A stretch of DNA of 64,000 nt, taken from positions 1,191,488 through 1,255,487 of the forward strand of contig JAKOON010000068.1 in assembly GCA_022577435.1 (NCBI GenBank). The letters run 5' to 3'. Shown one piece after another: positions 1 through 13,468 of this stretch. Positions within the stretch are counted from its first letter, which is position 1. Each line of letters begins with the position of its first letter. Position numbers and translations under genes: made by a program. Source of the stretch: Embiotoca jacksoni (taxonomy: Eukaryota; Chordata; Actinopteri; Embiotocidae). The notes beneath the pieces are model-generated. The model saw only the letters and a list, made by a program, of their open reading frames with translations. It did no database searches and had not been told where the DNA came from.

Positions 1-2063
1 CGTGTTTCAGCGTGAATGGAAAGTCGATTATTACGTGTTGCTGTGACACAAAATCCACGTGGCCACATTTTGACGACGGTTTCAGACCCACTACTCAAGA
101 CGAAGTGTCGGACAAACTTTCTTGTCGGGTCACGACTGGACTTCTTTCAAACCGGCTGAATTCAAACTTTTCACAAACACTTTTGCAGCCTTCAAGGCTG
201 ATTGTTAAATATTTAAAAACAAGAAACTTCCTGGTTATAAAACTGTCCAAAAAAACCCCATCTTTCAAAACTCTGGACATCTCATTGTAGAACAAATACA
301 TATTGAGGTTCAAGTGTTTTATCACTTTTGGCCAGAATAGACCACGACTTCCCGTGTTTGAGTTCGTTCCTCTTTCTTACAGCTGATACATAATTCATTC
401 CTTCCCATCAGTCTGACAAGCAAACGCAACCTTCTCAATTTCCCTGATAGATATGTACTTGCCCTTTTGCAAGTGGTGGAAATACTCGGCACATTAACAT
501 GAAACGAGCACGGCGATGTATACCGGCGGCTCATTCTGCAGCTCTGCGGCAGAACAGGTGCATCTGACGTCTGGAGAAACAGTGGGAGGGCAGCGGGGTG
601 GATTTTAAGGTTTGATTATTATTCATAGATTATTGTAGTGTAGAGATAAAGATCCCAAAGTCGTTTTTTTTAACGTAGTTTTAGGTTCCTGAAGTTGTTA
701 CTAAACACTACCTCCAAGTTGCAGATGTGAAAAGTAGGCAATGTTTTTTTTTACATTTTCTAGCAGCAGAAAAAACAAATCATTAAGGTCTAAAAAAAAA
801 CATAAATAGCAAAGATAAGAGTTCAATTTCTGAGCTAAACTCATGAAATAGCACACTTTGGCATGTATTTAAAGTGTCAAAGAGGCATCTCAAATCATAT
901 TATTATGTGTAAGTAAGAAATATTAAACATTTTCCAACTACTAACTCGGGCGAATATTCGATAAAGAGCAAATATCAAACAGCAGTTCTGCTTGGAAACG
1001 CTGATCTCTACTACTAACTAGTAGGATTAAAAGACCGCCTGTAGAAAAACATGCACAAACGGCTCTTTTACATCCACACAAATTGACACTCTTATCAATC
1101 AATCGTCTAAAGTCACACCCTGTAACGAAGTTCGCCGTCCTCCTCCTAAAAGCGTGCAGCTTCTTCCTTCCTGTTAGAAAGCCGGTCTTTGATCATATGA
1201 CTAACAACCAACAACCAGCCCTCTCTAAAACTCTCCACCACGGAAGAATCTCCTTCAGCAGCTGCAGTTTGAAGTTCCTACCAGAATGCAAATTGAATAA
1301 AAATGAAGGTGCACTTCCTTAATCTGCTGTTCTAATCCAGCTCCCACAAAAAAAAACAAAAAAAACAAAAAAAAGGAGGTAAAAAGAAGAAGAAAAAAAA
1401 AAATCCGTACGAAGGACTACATTAATTATACACAAAAAGAAAAACTACAAAAGAGGGCCTGGTCTTTGAAGATACTGAGCACTAAATGTCACCAGCAGCC
1501 TTTGAAGCTCTCAACCGCCTTTGTCTCTCGTTTCTCCTCTACATGAAACAGCAGTCACACACTGCCAGCAACGGTGAGGGACATTTCAACTGTGGGGGTG
1601 CACACCCTTTAACGACAGATAAGAAATAGAAATAAGCTCCTACGAGGTACAAATTGAGAGCTTTTATGTTGACAAGTATCCGTCAGGAGAGAAAAAAAAA
1701 GAAACTCGCAAAATAATGTTCATCTCTGAAGCTGAAATAACAAAAACACTGAAATCTACAGAATCAGATCTGAATTTAAATTAAAAAAAAACAATTTGAA
1801 ATTTATCTTCGCTGCACTGCCGCGAGGACGTGTTGATAACTCGCACAGCACTAAATCCTGCTCCCGGAGGACCAATGTTATCGGAGGACATTCGGAGATT
1901 TAAATATTTACAGATATCGTTGGAGATTTTAATCACGTTAAATCTGTTGTTTCTGTTATTGGTGAAGTAAATATTTTGTCCACTGAATTAAGGCGAATGT
2001 TGAAGTTCACTGATGTTAGTTGTCAAATCAACGTTTTGTCTTTTCCTCTTGGTATAAAAATCA

Positions 2064-2381
<318 letters not shown>

Positions 2382-3378
2382 AGCCTATATGTTGGCTGTA
2401 TGTAGATCTATATAATGTTTATTTGTTTTAGCTAATTACCAGAAAAGGCATTAATGTCAGAAAATCAAATGCAGACATTTAACTTAAAATAATGAATAAT
2501 AAATAACCAGAGCAGCCAGGTGATGTCACCTCTAACACCCCCCAATGCTTTGTTTGTTTACATTCTGTTGTCAGGACAACGAGAAACTGTAGCCGGACCC
2601 CCATCTCAACTCTTCTCTTTTATTTTGAAAATCAACTAGCTGCCCAATGGGGTGTTTCAGACTATTTTCTAGTCTTGAACTTTAAGCAGGAACCTCGCTG
2701 CTCGTTCACAAGTCTGAACATTACTTTCCAGTTGTCAACATTTAAAGGATGAAGTGTTAAATACTCCAAACTTTTGTTGTTGTGAAAGACCAAAAAGCCT
2801 CCAGACTTTTCTAAAGAAACATCCTTCCAACGGTGAGAAGTACCGCGTTTGTTGTGGACTATTTCCAGCAGTGGATTTATACAGATTTGAGGATTTTCTG
2901 TTAGCAGGAAGTTGCATTGAGTCAATAAACACACTTCAGTGTGACTACGGTGACGATCGCTGAGCACAACGCTGTGACTCACTGATGGGTTGTTTTCTTT
3001 TAGACAACAATGGAAACACAGACGGCAGTACGATTGATTTATTCTTAAGTTTTAGTCCCACAGGGTTTGTCTATGTTAACTGAAAGGACAGACTATCAGG
3101 GGGACAGTATCCGTCCACTCTATCTGTCCTTTTATCTGGTGAAAGACGTCCCAGGAGACAGGCTCTCCTTTGCAGGATAAATAGGACACGGATCGTTACT
3201 GAGTAGGAGTTTTATTCCCTGAAGGGCTGAAGTAGAATAAATAGAAGCGTGCAGACGACAACAGTCAATCAGAAACAAGGACAACACTTGAGTTCCTATA
3301 GTTTCACGTGCAAATTAAAAGCTTTAAGTGTCCTAGCTGAGAGACAGAGAGACACATGTTGTCTGCAAACACCATGAT

Positions 3379-3801
3379 GCAGAAGTGTCTTCAGCTGCAA
3401 TACCAGCGAGTGCCACTAGAGGTCGGTACCAAAAAGCCTCCGGCTCCATAGACTCCCATTCAACTTCTCTCATCAAATCCAAAGTGAATCAAATGTGTCC
3501 ATCAGTTATCTCGGTGTTGTTAGCTAAAGTCACTCCTTCTTATTAGTTTTCTGGAGGTCCATCTGAAAATAATCCCTCATTCATTAGAAAAGAAGATTCA
3601 AGAAGACCTGTTTTTGGGGGCGTGTCTGTTTGATTGACAGGCCTGTGGTGCAGTCAGGTTACAGCTATCGGTGGGCGGGACGTAGTATCGTCAGGTTTCC
3701 AATCAGATCCACCGCTGGCTCCTCCCCCAGCTCGTCCAAATATGGTCACTTCCTGCTCCAAACTGCTCCGAACTAGCAAAGATGGTGACGGACAGAATCT
3801 G
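3379..3801 (-). mobile_element. Dispersed repeat family A, copy 1
   Basis: This is a nearly full-length copy of a repeat found nine times in the window. Strand is given from an arbitrary head (GTCCGTCACCATCTTTGCTA) to tail (CTCGCTGGTATTGCAGCTGA). It shares long, nearly identical blocks with copies at 43834, 49592 and 39368. It has no long coding frame, so it looks non-autonomous. I do not recognise its superfamily with certainty. Confidence 0.9.
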
Positions 3802-4131
3802 AACTGGAGGATTCATAACGTTCACAAACCAATCAGACGTCGCTGCTTCCACCCTGTGATTGACAGGTGAAGATGTAGAGCCCTAATAATCTGTTTCACA
3901 CTCTTTGTAAGCATCAGGGCGTTTATAGGAGCCAAATATGTCTAATTTATAGCTCAGACAGGATGTGGAATTCCTACTCAATTCAATGCAGCTCCTAAAA
4001 TATTGATCTAATTCTCTCACTTCAAAGCACCGATCGGGATTCTGAATTCATCGCCTTGACGACGAGCGGCTCTATCTTTCCTTATCCATCCTCTCTCTCT
4101 CTCTGTGTAGGTGAAAGAAATCATGGGAACA

Positions 4132-4186
4132 GGGAGGAGGAGGAGGAGAAGGAGGAGGAGGAGGAGGAGGAGGAGGAGGAGGAGGG
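4132..4186. repeat. (GGA)n purine tract
   Basis: A GGA/GAGGAG trinucleotide run in ptprn2 intron 11, followed by poly-G rich sequence to about 4260. It explains the proline-rich open frame on the minus strand here, which is not a gene. Confidence 0.95.
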
Positions 4187-4660
4187 CGGCTGAAGAGGGA
4201 ACAAGACCGAGAGTGAGAAATTGAGGTGGGGGGGGGGAGGGGATGGGAGAGGGGGGGGCACTTGAGTGCAGTTGTAATCAAGGCCTGCGCGCTTCAAGAG
4301 GGGCCAATCAATCCAGCTGTCTGCCTCTACATCTCATCAGGCATCTTGAAGACGGCTAAAAATGAGCCGCCAGGTCCGGGAGGGCCTCCTCGGGGGGGGG
4401 GCCACCTGAGAGGGAGGGGCTGTGGGGGGGAGCAACAGGCGGCTCCGGTCGGGAGTCCGTGATGACGGCACAAAAGGTCCCGAACGTCGTGAGCTGCAGA
4501 GAAAAAAAACTCCTGCGGCGTTCATCAGGACAAAAAAAAATCTCTCTCGCTATTCAGAATATTTCACGTTATTTGCCGGTAATACGAGATAGGGAATTAT
4601 TTAAAAAAAGCAAACAAGCAAATGTTACTAGTGGTTTAAAAAAATAAAAAAAATAAAAAA

Positions 4661-4664
<4 letters not shown>

Positions 4665-4713
<49 letters not shown>
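4665..4713. repeat. (TA)n microsatellite
   Basis: About 24 units of TA next to an A-rich stretch, inside ptprn2 intron 11. Confidence 0.95.
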
Positions 4714-4717
<4 letters not shown>

Positions 4718-5224
4718 GACAGGAAGGAGATACAGACTTTGAACAAAGTGACACGGAGAGAAAAAGCCTCCTCAGAAGCCTTTTAATATTTCAATAAACT
4801 GATGATTTTGTGATATTATAGGTGTCGTACTTTGTGGCAGCGAGGAAGCTAAAAAGTGATAATTAGGCAAAGTCATCATCAGACAGATGTGGTCATTAAA
4901 TCTGAGGATATTAACAAAATTCTACTCATCCGTTGCAGTTAAAAAAAAAAAAGTATATTAAATTATTCAACCTAACAAGTTTTTTGGGAGGTTCCAGGCT
5001 CGTTCTTCCGCTCAGCCGGGATTACAAAGTTAGTGAGGTATGAATTAAAAGCAGTCGGATTTAAATTAGATGATAAATAAAATATGAAGCCGGGAGAGGC
5101 GCACCTTGATGTCCTTTTTGAATGTGAAAAGATAATACGGCGGGTCTGTTCACGTGGAAATTAAAAAGCGCCGTCTGTTTTCCGGAAAAGTGATGGAAGC
5201 GCGTGAAGCCGGCTTCGCTACGAG

Positions 5225-5565
5225 GATGTGGGGGTGGGGGGGGGGGGGGGTAACATCGTGGAGATCCTGCCAGCTGCGGGTGGAGAGAGGAGGGTGGTGG
5301 TGGTGGTGGTGGTGGTGGTGGGAGGGGGGGGGGGTGTAGGTGCCAGCGGGCCGCTGCCAGCGCCGGGGAAATCATGCCGGCTGGCTGGGCTGAGTGGCTG
5401 GCAGGGCGGCTGCACCGGTTGGCTCGGGAGATCAACGTCGCAACCGCTGTGCAAACTGGAGCTCAGTAAAACACCTGTGCAGCAACCTCCCCCCACCCCC
5501 CCACCCCCCACCCTCCTCCATCCATCCATCCATCCACCATCCACCATCCATCCATCCATCCATCC
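5225..5565. repeat. G-run, (GGT)n and (CCAT)n cluster
   Basis: A cluster of simple repeats: a G-run near 5235-5250, GGT units at about 5292-5321, C-runs near 5490-5510 and CCAT units at about 5518-5563. It lies in a CpG-rich part of ptprn2 intron 11. The overlapping open frames here are simple-repeat artefacts. Confidence 0.9.
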
Positions 5566-8500
5566 CGTCGCCCTCCTCTCCGACTCACAGATGCCCGCCA
5601 AAGCTCCAGAGGACAGCGCCTCTCTGAAGTCGGACCAAAATAACCACAGGTGACTATCGGATCGGGCGAGCAGGCTTCAAAAAAAATAAAAAAAAATAAG
5701 AGAAGCTCTTCGGATGAGAGACGTCACGCAGATAAAAAAAAAAACGGCGGCGGCGTGTTGCAGAATTAAGTTGCATCATCATCTCTCTCTTCTTTCGCAA
5801 CAGGTGAGAGAAAACTTCAAAAACAAATCGATCATCCTTTCAGGGCGTGCGATGAAAACTGATTAGCAGGTGGAGTTAACTGGAATAGGTCAAACATGAC
5901 GGTTAAACAGTGACGCTTTTCTAGAAATTATAAACAGGTGGGGGGTGGAGGGGAGGGGGTGGGGGGGGTTTGAAATTCACTTTTGCTCGACACCTGAGTA
6001 GGAAGTTGAGATTGCAGCGTTTGGGAGTGAATACGAGCTCCGTCGACGTGGATGTTTTCCGGTGGCGCTTAACGGCGACGATGACGACCTTCGAGACGTC
6101 GAAGCGCTCTTCAGGAGATAACTGGAAGTTGTCCTTAATCACAGGATTTTGTGGAAAGCGTGGAGGCCGACAAAGTCACACAAAAGACATCTCGCGGCGC
6201 GGCGGACGCACAGACTCGTACATAACAATTTGACGGCATCACTTAGGCGTAATTACAGATACATTTCCCGGCTTTGTTACGGCACACAAGCACATTGGCA
6301 GGGCAGCCGGGAAGAAGATGATGATGATGATGATGATGATGATGGGGAGGGGGTGGAGGGGTGGGGGGGGGGACTCGACAGCAGTCTGAGGTCCGAGGGT
6401 CCGCACATCAATAACAGGGCGAAGTGAGGTAGATGAAACACATTACTTTGACCTAAAGAGCTCGGTAATTACATTTGGCATTTTGACAAGTGTTTAGCTG
6501 CTGTGAAGGTCAGCGCTGTCAGCGTCGGGGATCTATGCTAATCCACTCAGACGGAAGAAAACGAGGAGACAAAAAAAAAAGAAGAAGAAGAAGAAGAAAA
6601 GAAAAAAAAAAGGGCCGAGACGCAAAACGACGCCTTCGTGAAAAAAAAAAAAAAGCCAAAAGAAACCTTCCTGCAGACGTCGGGATCCGTGACGGGAAGA
6701 TAAACGGTCGTCGGAGAGGATGACGCCGCTTCCTTCTCGACAACAACTTCGTCCTCTTTACTCAGATTTGATTAACATCAAATAAAACAATGGAAACATC
6801 TGATTTTATAGATTTTCAATTTGCGTTTAAGAGCCTGAACGGAAACACCCAAAACCAAACTAACTTCCATCAACACAAAAACACAAAAAGCGTCTTTTGT
6901 TTGCGCCCAAAATAAATATCACAAAGTGACATCAGTATCTTCTTCGTTTGGGTTTATATATCGTGGGGAATATTTCCATGTAGCTGGAGCCACGTTTCCA
7001 CTTCGTTGGTACGTCTACTCGACTTTTGCTCACTTTTGGTACCGGGTACTTTTTCTAGATTTTGTATTTCCATCAATTCAGCGGCAAAACGTGAAACTAA
7101 CGACTTTTTAAAGCGACAGCGACCTCTCTGCCCCGGAAAATTATTTACACGTCAACGCACAAATTTGACTTTTTAGAGGTCGAATCGACTCGTTGAGCGA
7201 CCCGGCTATTGTTCGCTGATAACAAAGCCGGGTCGGGGGGGGGGGGTACGTAATCCCAGGAGAGGACGGCTACTACCGGCAACTATCTTCACACCGAGAG
7301 GCAACGATTAGCACGTGTGCAAAAACATAAAAACTGTTGGTGAGATCAAGAAACAAAACAACAACAACAACAACAACGTAGAAGTCAAGCGAACAGCCGG
7401 CGCGACGACGAGGACGTCTCAGCTGCTCTCCTTCTGCTTTAAGTGCTAATTGAGCCGCCCGCTGTCCTGACCCTGACCTCCACCCCCCCCCGCCCCACCC
7501 CCCGACGCCTCCCGGCCCCCTATTCACGGGGTCCCGTTCTCACGGCCGCAACGCACCGTTGGAAGTAGCCCCCGGGCCCCCCCGCCCACCCTCGGCCCGG
7601 ACAATGAGGGGTCACCACCTCGCTGCCCACCATCTTGACATCCACCCCAGCGTTTTGACAATGCCCCCCCCCCCCCCCCCCTCCGACCCCCCCGGTGGCT
7701 CCCGGAGACCCCCACAATGGGCGGACGCGCGTGACAGAAGTGGTAACGTTGGCTTCTGGCATTAATCGGAGCTTTTGGCACCTCGGAGGTCAGAACCCGT
7801 CCAGAGGAAGGAGACGAGCGCCGAGATCTGAAGGGTTTTTACTGTCAAATAACAGAATTAGATTCCAGAGAAGATTCATGCAACAACATCTACTCCAATA
7901 ATCTTAAATGCACCGTTTTCAATTTCAAGCATCAAGATTTCTGCCCACACAATCACACGAGAAGGATAAACTAGGATATTTTTCTAACTTGCGTAACATC
8001 TTAATAGTCTGTGTCAGCATATTGCAACAATAAGTTGAGCGAGGTGTTATTCCATCTTTAATAAATAAAATATTTAACATCTTTATCGGTGGCTCGTCTG
8101 CATATTCGTATTTTATTGGGCCAAATGTTGTTTTTTATCGAACTTATTCAAGTTTTGTTTGTATTTTATTGTTTTAATTGTTTTATTGTCCAAGTTCAAT
8201 TCTACTTTTTAGACATTTTATTGATGCGATCTTTTATTTTTGTTCAGTGTAACCTCGGCATTGTTGAAAATGAGTATTAAATAAAGGTTGAAACAACCCG
8301 AGGTCCTCCTTCGCTGTACTTCCTGGTTGAAAACATTTTCTCCGGCAGCCGGTCTCACCGAGACCAAATCAAATAAAAGTGAATTATTCTCAACGCAGCT
8401 GCCAAAAGCATTCAACCCAAACACACAAGTTTTGTGACAGCAGAGATGGACGCCGGCGCTCTTCCCTTCCGCTGCTGAGCGACTATAAACGATGATAAAA

Positions 8501-8823
8501 CGACGTCATTACGATGGCCGTGTAAAGTTTAATGTTTCAGAAAAGCACTATAAACCCCCGACCGAAGGGGGAGAATAAACGCTCCGGGGATGGATTGATA
8601 TCCTAGTTGAATATGACAAACGACACTTTAAAGATTGGCCCCGCCCACACTATTGCACTTTTCGCCGAAGGAGAGAGACGCCGTATTTCATTTGGAGCAC
8701 GTTCTGTCAAATGTTTTTGCGTTAAATAACAAGCGTGGCCCATCCGTGACCCCGCGGAGCCATAACGAGAACGCCAACAATAGCACTTAAAAAACAGAGA
8801 GAAGCCGTTGCATAATCAGCACA

Positions 8824-8825
<2 letters not shown>

Positions 8826-8891
<66 letters not shown>

Positions 8892-8902
8892 CTGTGTGTG
8901 TG

Positions 8903-8957
<55 letters not shown>

Positions 8958-9038
8958 CTGTGTGTGTGACTGTGTGTGACTGTGTTTGTGTGTGTGTGTG
9001 TGTGTGTGTGACTGTGTGTGTGTGTGTGTGTGTGTGTG
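8826..9038. repeat. (TG)n microsatellite with ACTGTG interruptions
   Basis: About 213 bp of TG repeat broken by periodic GACTG variants. An opposite-sense (CA)n tract lies only 118 bp downstream (9157-9233), so the two could pair. Confidence 0.97.
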
Positions 9039-9155
9039 GCCGAGGGAATATCAGGAAAGTCCTCTCTCTCTCTGGACTGACAGCTTGGCTAATGGCTAAC
9101 ATTCCTCCTTTCTTTATTCCCCACTTCATCAACACCCTCGCCTCATTACCGTGAG

Positions 9156-9156
<1 letters not shown>

Positions 9157-9233
<77 letters not shown>
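9157..9233. repeat. (CA)n microsatellite
   Basis: About 38 CA units, complementary to the TG tract at 8826-9038, in ptprn2 intron 11. Confidence 0.97.
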
Positions 9234-9235
<2 letters not shown>

Positions 9236-10774
9236 CCACACACCTTCACAGTGTGTCTCTACTGCTGGATTGCACTGTGAAACACTCTTCATGTGACAAA
9301 ACAGCCTGAACTGAGTCGGAGGATCTTGAAACAGAATCACTGAGAAACTGAAACTTCTTCAGAAATAAAAAAAAAAATACATAAAAAAAAGGTGGCGGAC
9401 AAAAGTCCCATCTGACAACGAGGAAGTTTAACGTGTGCACATCGCTGGTCTAGTTTTCTGTTACAACGGCAGATTTCAACAATGACAACTTTAAAGTTTG
9501 AGATCTGAGCGCGCTCAGAACGCGACGAGCTGATGTCGGCTTGTCGGGGGATTTCCTTATATGGTCAACAGAGCATTTCCCTCCCGTATACCTTCATTAA
9601 CAAAGGGCATATATATATAAAGATGGCCTGTTTTGTTTTTTTTTTAACTATAAGTCATGTGAAGTGACTTTAAAAAACAAAAAGTCAGCAAAAACAGGTC
9701 CCCCTTTAAATTCTTCTTAAAGTTCTGGTTCTGGTTTTGACCACATTCCCAGTAGGACATCAAATGTCCACTGGTTGTAGCTTCTCTCTCCAAGAAGGGA
9801 GAGATGACAACACTTTCCATTTGTTATCATGCTTTTTTTTGTTGCTTTGTTAGAATGAATACTACGTTGAGTAATTTCTGTTTTGATGAAATTTAGTTTT
9901 TTGCTTTGTGATTACAGCAACAAAGCAAACTTTGTCTGACGGGGATTAATCACCCGTAAAAACAAACGTCATTAATAAAAGTGAAACTGCATCAGCCGAG
10001 GTGAATATTTGTGTTTTTTTCCTCCAAGTTATATTTGCAGTCAGCATTGAGATGATTTTGAGCGTATGAATGTGAGCTGAAAGATATTCAGGAGGAGGCC
10101 AAACGGGGCAAAACAAAAAAAAAAAAAAGGGCCAAGAGGTGTTTTTTTTGTTGTTTTTTTTACTGATTAAATGAGATGTATTTCCTCACAAAAAGTTTGT
10201 TGTGAAATCAATAGAACAAGTAAACAAATGGGACTTCACAGAGCAAGTGAGATGCGGTTTTAGTGGTGAACGAGTGTGAATTTTGAGATTTTTCTTCCTC
10301 TGAAAACAGCCGCCTGGGTGAAAAACAACGCGATCGGGAGCGCTGAGAGCAGCTCGGTTTCAACTGAGCGATTAAGCTCGAACGCAAATGCAGGAGGTTG
10401 CGATCAAAAAACATCCGATTCTGACTTTAACAGCCCAAAAACTGCACCTGATTTGAATCTCCTTTTAAAGTGCAGCGATGCAGCGCTCCTGCCGCACCGG
10501 GAACGTCTGTGAAAGTCCAGTTCTGCAAGCAGAACAAACACCGTCTGTAACTCACACCGGATCTCCGCTGCAGCATCAAAACGCCGACAGATAACAAGTC
10601 GAAGGGAGTCAAATCCGGCGAGGAGGGAGGAGATGTTTTCAACGCGCTGCGAGCGGGGCCTGTTGTCGTGTTGGAGATCCCTGTTGCCATGGCGCCACAG
10701 TTCAGGCGGTTCGCCGCGGATGTTTTCCTCTCAGAAGGTCACAGTAGGACTCAGGTGTTGACACGTCTGACAAC

Positions 10775-10885
10775 CAGCTAACAACGCTAACAAAGCTAAC
10801 AAACAGCTAATTCTGCTAAAAAAAAACAAAAAAAAAAAAACCAGCTAAAACTGAAGTTAACAAACAGCTAACGACGCTAACAACC
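10775..10885. repeat. Degenerate GCTAACAA-type tandem tract
   Basis: Loosely repeated GCTAACAA(A/C/G) words, split by an A-rich stretch. This looks like an old decayed short tandem repeat; no function is evident. Confidence 0.6.
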
Positions 10886-11740
10886 CTCAGACGGTCCCGG
10901 TACAACTCGGTCTGACAGTCTGACTTTGGGGGACGAATTCACATTTGCACAAAGAAATCTGGTGTCTTGAATTTTTTGATCGCAACTCGTAAAGTTCCAT
11001 AAAACCGAAGGTGAACTGCGGTTGTCATTTAACAGATTAATACTAACTAGTAGTACTAAGGAACACATTTAACCTTACGTAATGTATAATAACCAGTTAC
11101 TTATTAATATTGAGTATATCTGTGTTCACTGTGGGTTTCTTGCTGGTAAATGAACCTCCTGACAGGTTAGCGCCGCAGCTTCCCAAGAGAAAAACTCTTA
11201 ACTCATCAAATTCCTCATCACCGTGTGTGCCGTTAATGAACCGACTCATTTCCCCCACAAACACAACAAATATCTGGCAACTCTCTTCGTTTTTTTGCTG
11301 GTTGCTTTTTTTCTTTCTAGGCACACGTCCAACCAACTCTCTCGATCGGGCTTCCTTTCGATGGGGGGGGTGCAAACATGGCCGTTTGGAGATTTTGTGA
11401 CAAAACAAAACAAAAACAAAAACAAAAACCAGCTGGCTCCCTTTCAGAACGGGCCAATACCAAAACCACGTAGCCAAAAATCCAAAAACCACAAAGGAAT
11501 AGATTAACTCGCCATAAAATAAGTGAACCCCACTGTGTTGAAGAAAAAGGACAAGCATTTTCACAGAGGAGTCCTAAGTTTTGAGAAATGTTGGTGCGTG
11601 GAGGAGGGTTGGAGGTCGGGTGTGGGGGGGGGGGGGGTCAGGTGCGGCAGTAAGCCCATGATAATGTCGCTTTTCATTCTCTGTCACTACAAAGACAAAC
11701 ATTACTCAGCCGAGGTAAAAGAAAAAAGAAAAAAACCTAC

Positions 11741-11820
11741 CGGCCACGTTGGCCACAGCTGCGGTGCTGACGTTCTGGGCGTTGGGTCTCACTTTGAAGG
11801 TCACAGCCGGGCCCACCACC
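11741..11820 (-). CDS. ptprn2: ptprn2 exon 11 (membrane-proximal ectodomain)
   Basis: This 80-nt exon encodes the strand around VVGPAVTFKVRPNAQNV, which matches the conserved GPAVTFKV...NVQNV stretch of vertebrate phogrin (PTPRN2) and IA-2. That stretch is part of the SEA-like, membrane-proximal luminal domain that remains on the vesicle membrane after proprotein cleavage. The acceptor is TTTTTTTCACAG and the donor is GTAGGT. It joins exon 10 in frame through a split Ser codon and ends after the first base of a codon. It covers residues 554-580 of the model. The next exon is outside the window. Confidence 0.93.
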
Positions 11821-13097
11821 CTGTGAAAAAAACAAAAACACACATTTAAAGGGCTTCACAAAAAGGCATCTTCAGAATCTATTTTTCCCTTCTAGGTGCT
11901 CATTAAAGCTAAAAAAAAAAATAAAAAAGAAGCTTCAACCTGTGGACGATCCTTTAGGCTGGTTGCAATCCCCATCAAGCGCTTGCGAGATAACCTTTTG
12001 AATCTCAATGTTCAACGCGCCCGCCGGCATTTAAGCACGAAAAGGAAATTAAGGTAAATAAAAAAAAGGGGGGAGGGGTGGGAGGGGAGGTTCAGGATGA
12101 GAAGGACTCTGGTCGTCGACGAGAGGACGCGGCGTCTACGTGATGCAACGCATTAACATTTAGATTCAACATACGGTCGACGGCGGCTCGTGATAGATGC
12201 AAAATTCAAGGTGACGGAAACTTGGGAGTTTTTTTTTTTTTTTTTAAGTGCTTTCATTCAACATTGATGCCAATAAAGCAACCGAGGGGAGAAGCTGGGT
12301 GGTCAGAGGCGAAAGCGGGAGTCTCCCAATGTGATTAACCTTTTGTTTCCCCCCCACCACCACCCCCGCTGTAATTCAGACAAAAAAAAAAAAAAAGGCC
12401 CAGCGGGAAGATACATCACCGGGTCCCCCTCCAGGACGCATTGTGCACCGCTATAGGAAAGCGACCGCTACTGTAACAACACGGCGTATAAAATATGGTG
12501 ACATCGTTAATGGGGCAGGTCCTATCCTTAAAAAAAAAAAAAAAAAGAAAAGTGTTTCAAAGTGGTTTCACGCTGATGGATTTAAATTGTTTTCATTGGC
12601 GGTTTAGAAAGCGTTTTCTTTTTTTTTTTTTTTTTTCAGGCAGTGTGTGTGTGGGGGGAGGGAGAGGGGGAAGGGGGGGAGGGTCCTGCAATTAAAGTAC
12701 AAAAAAAAAAAAAAAAGCGTATCTGGAATAATCGAGAGAAATGCAGCAAATTAAAAACAATCAGATTTTGTAAAGAAAACCACCACATAGAGGAAGGTTT
12801 CTTCTCTGCACTGTTTCAAGTTACGGGCAAAAAACTAACCTAAATAAAAATAGAAGCATAGAGCCATATGTGGAGGCAAATGTGAAGATTTAAATGACTT
12901 AATATAAATGGTTGGTAAGAATAAGTATATAGTATAACTCCTCTGCTAATATTCCAGATGTTTGTATGAAATGATCGCCGTCTACGAATGTCTCAGATTC
13001 AAAAAATGTTTTAGTAGCAGGTTATAAAATGTTTGTCGGAGATGTTTAATACGGAAACTTTGTGTAGTCTGAATATATCGGAAAGGACTTGAAGCAA

Positions 13098-13468
13098 ACA
13101 TCGGAACAGGAAGTGACCATATCTGGACGAGCTGAGGGAGGAGCCAGCGGTGGGCCAATAGCTGTAACCTGACTGCACCACAGGCCTGTCAATCAAACAG
13201 ACACGCCCCCAAAAACAGGTCTTCTTGAATCTTCTTTTCTAATGAATGAGGGATTATTTTCAGATGGACCTCCAGAAAACTAATAAGAAGGAGTGACTTT
13301 AGCTAACAACACCGAGATAACTGATGGACACATTTTATTCACTTTGGATTTGATGAGAGAAGTTGAATGGGAGTCTATGGAGCCGGAGGCTTTTTGGAGC
13401 CGACCTCTAGTGGCACTCGCTGGTATTGCAGCTGAAGTTACAGACCCACTTCTATAAACAGTCTATGG
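13098..13468 (+). mobile_element. Dispersed repeat family A, copy 2
   Basis: The copy starts at GGAACAGGAAGTGACC and ends at TTCTATAAACAGTCTATG. Compared with copies 1, 7 and 8 it lacks the segment between the head block and the block GCCAATAGCTGTAACC. The tail carries the CCGACCTCTAGTGGCA word found in most copies. Head-to-tail orientation is forward, antisense to ptprn2. Confidence 0.9.

Noticed and set aside
8722..9249. A 175-residue minus-strand frame
   Set aside because: It is almost wholly (TH)n and (CV)n from TG/CA microsatellites.
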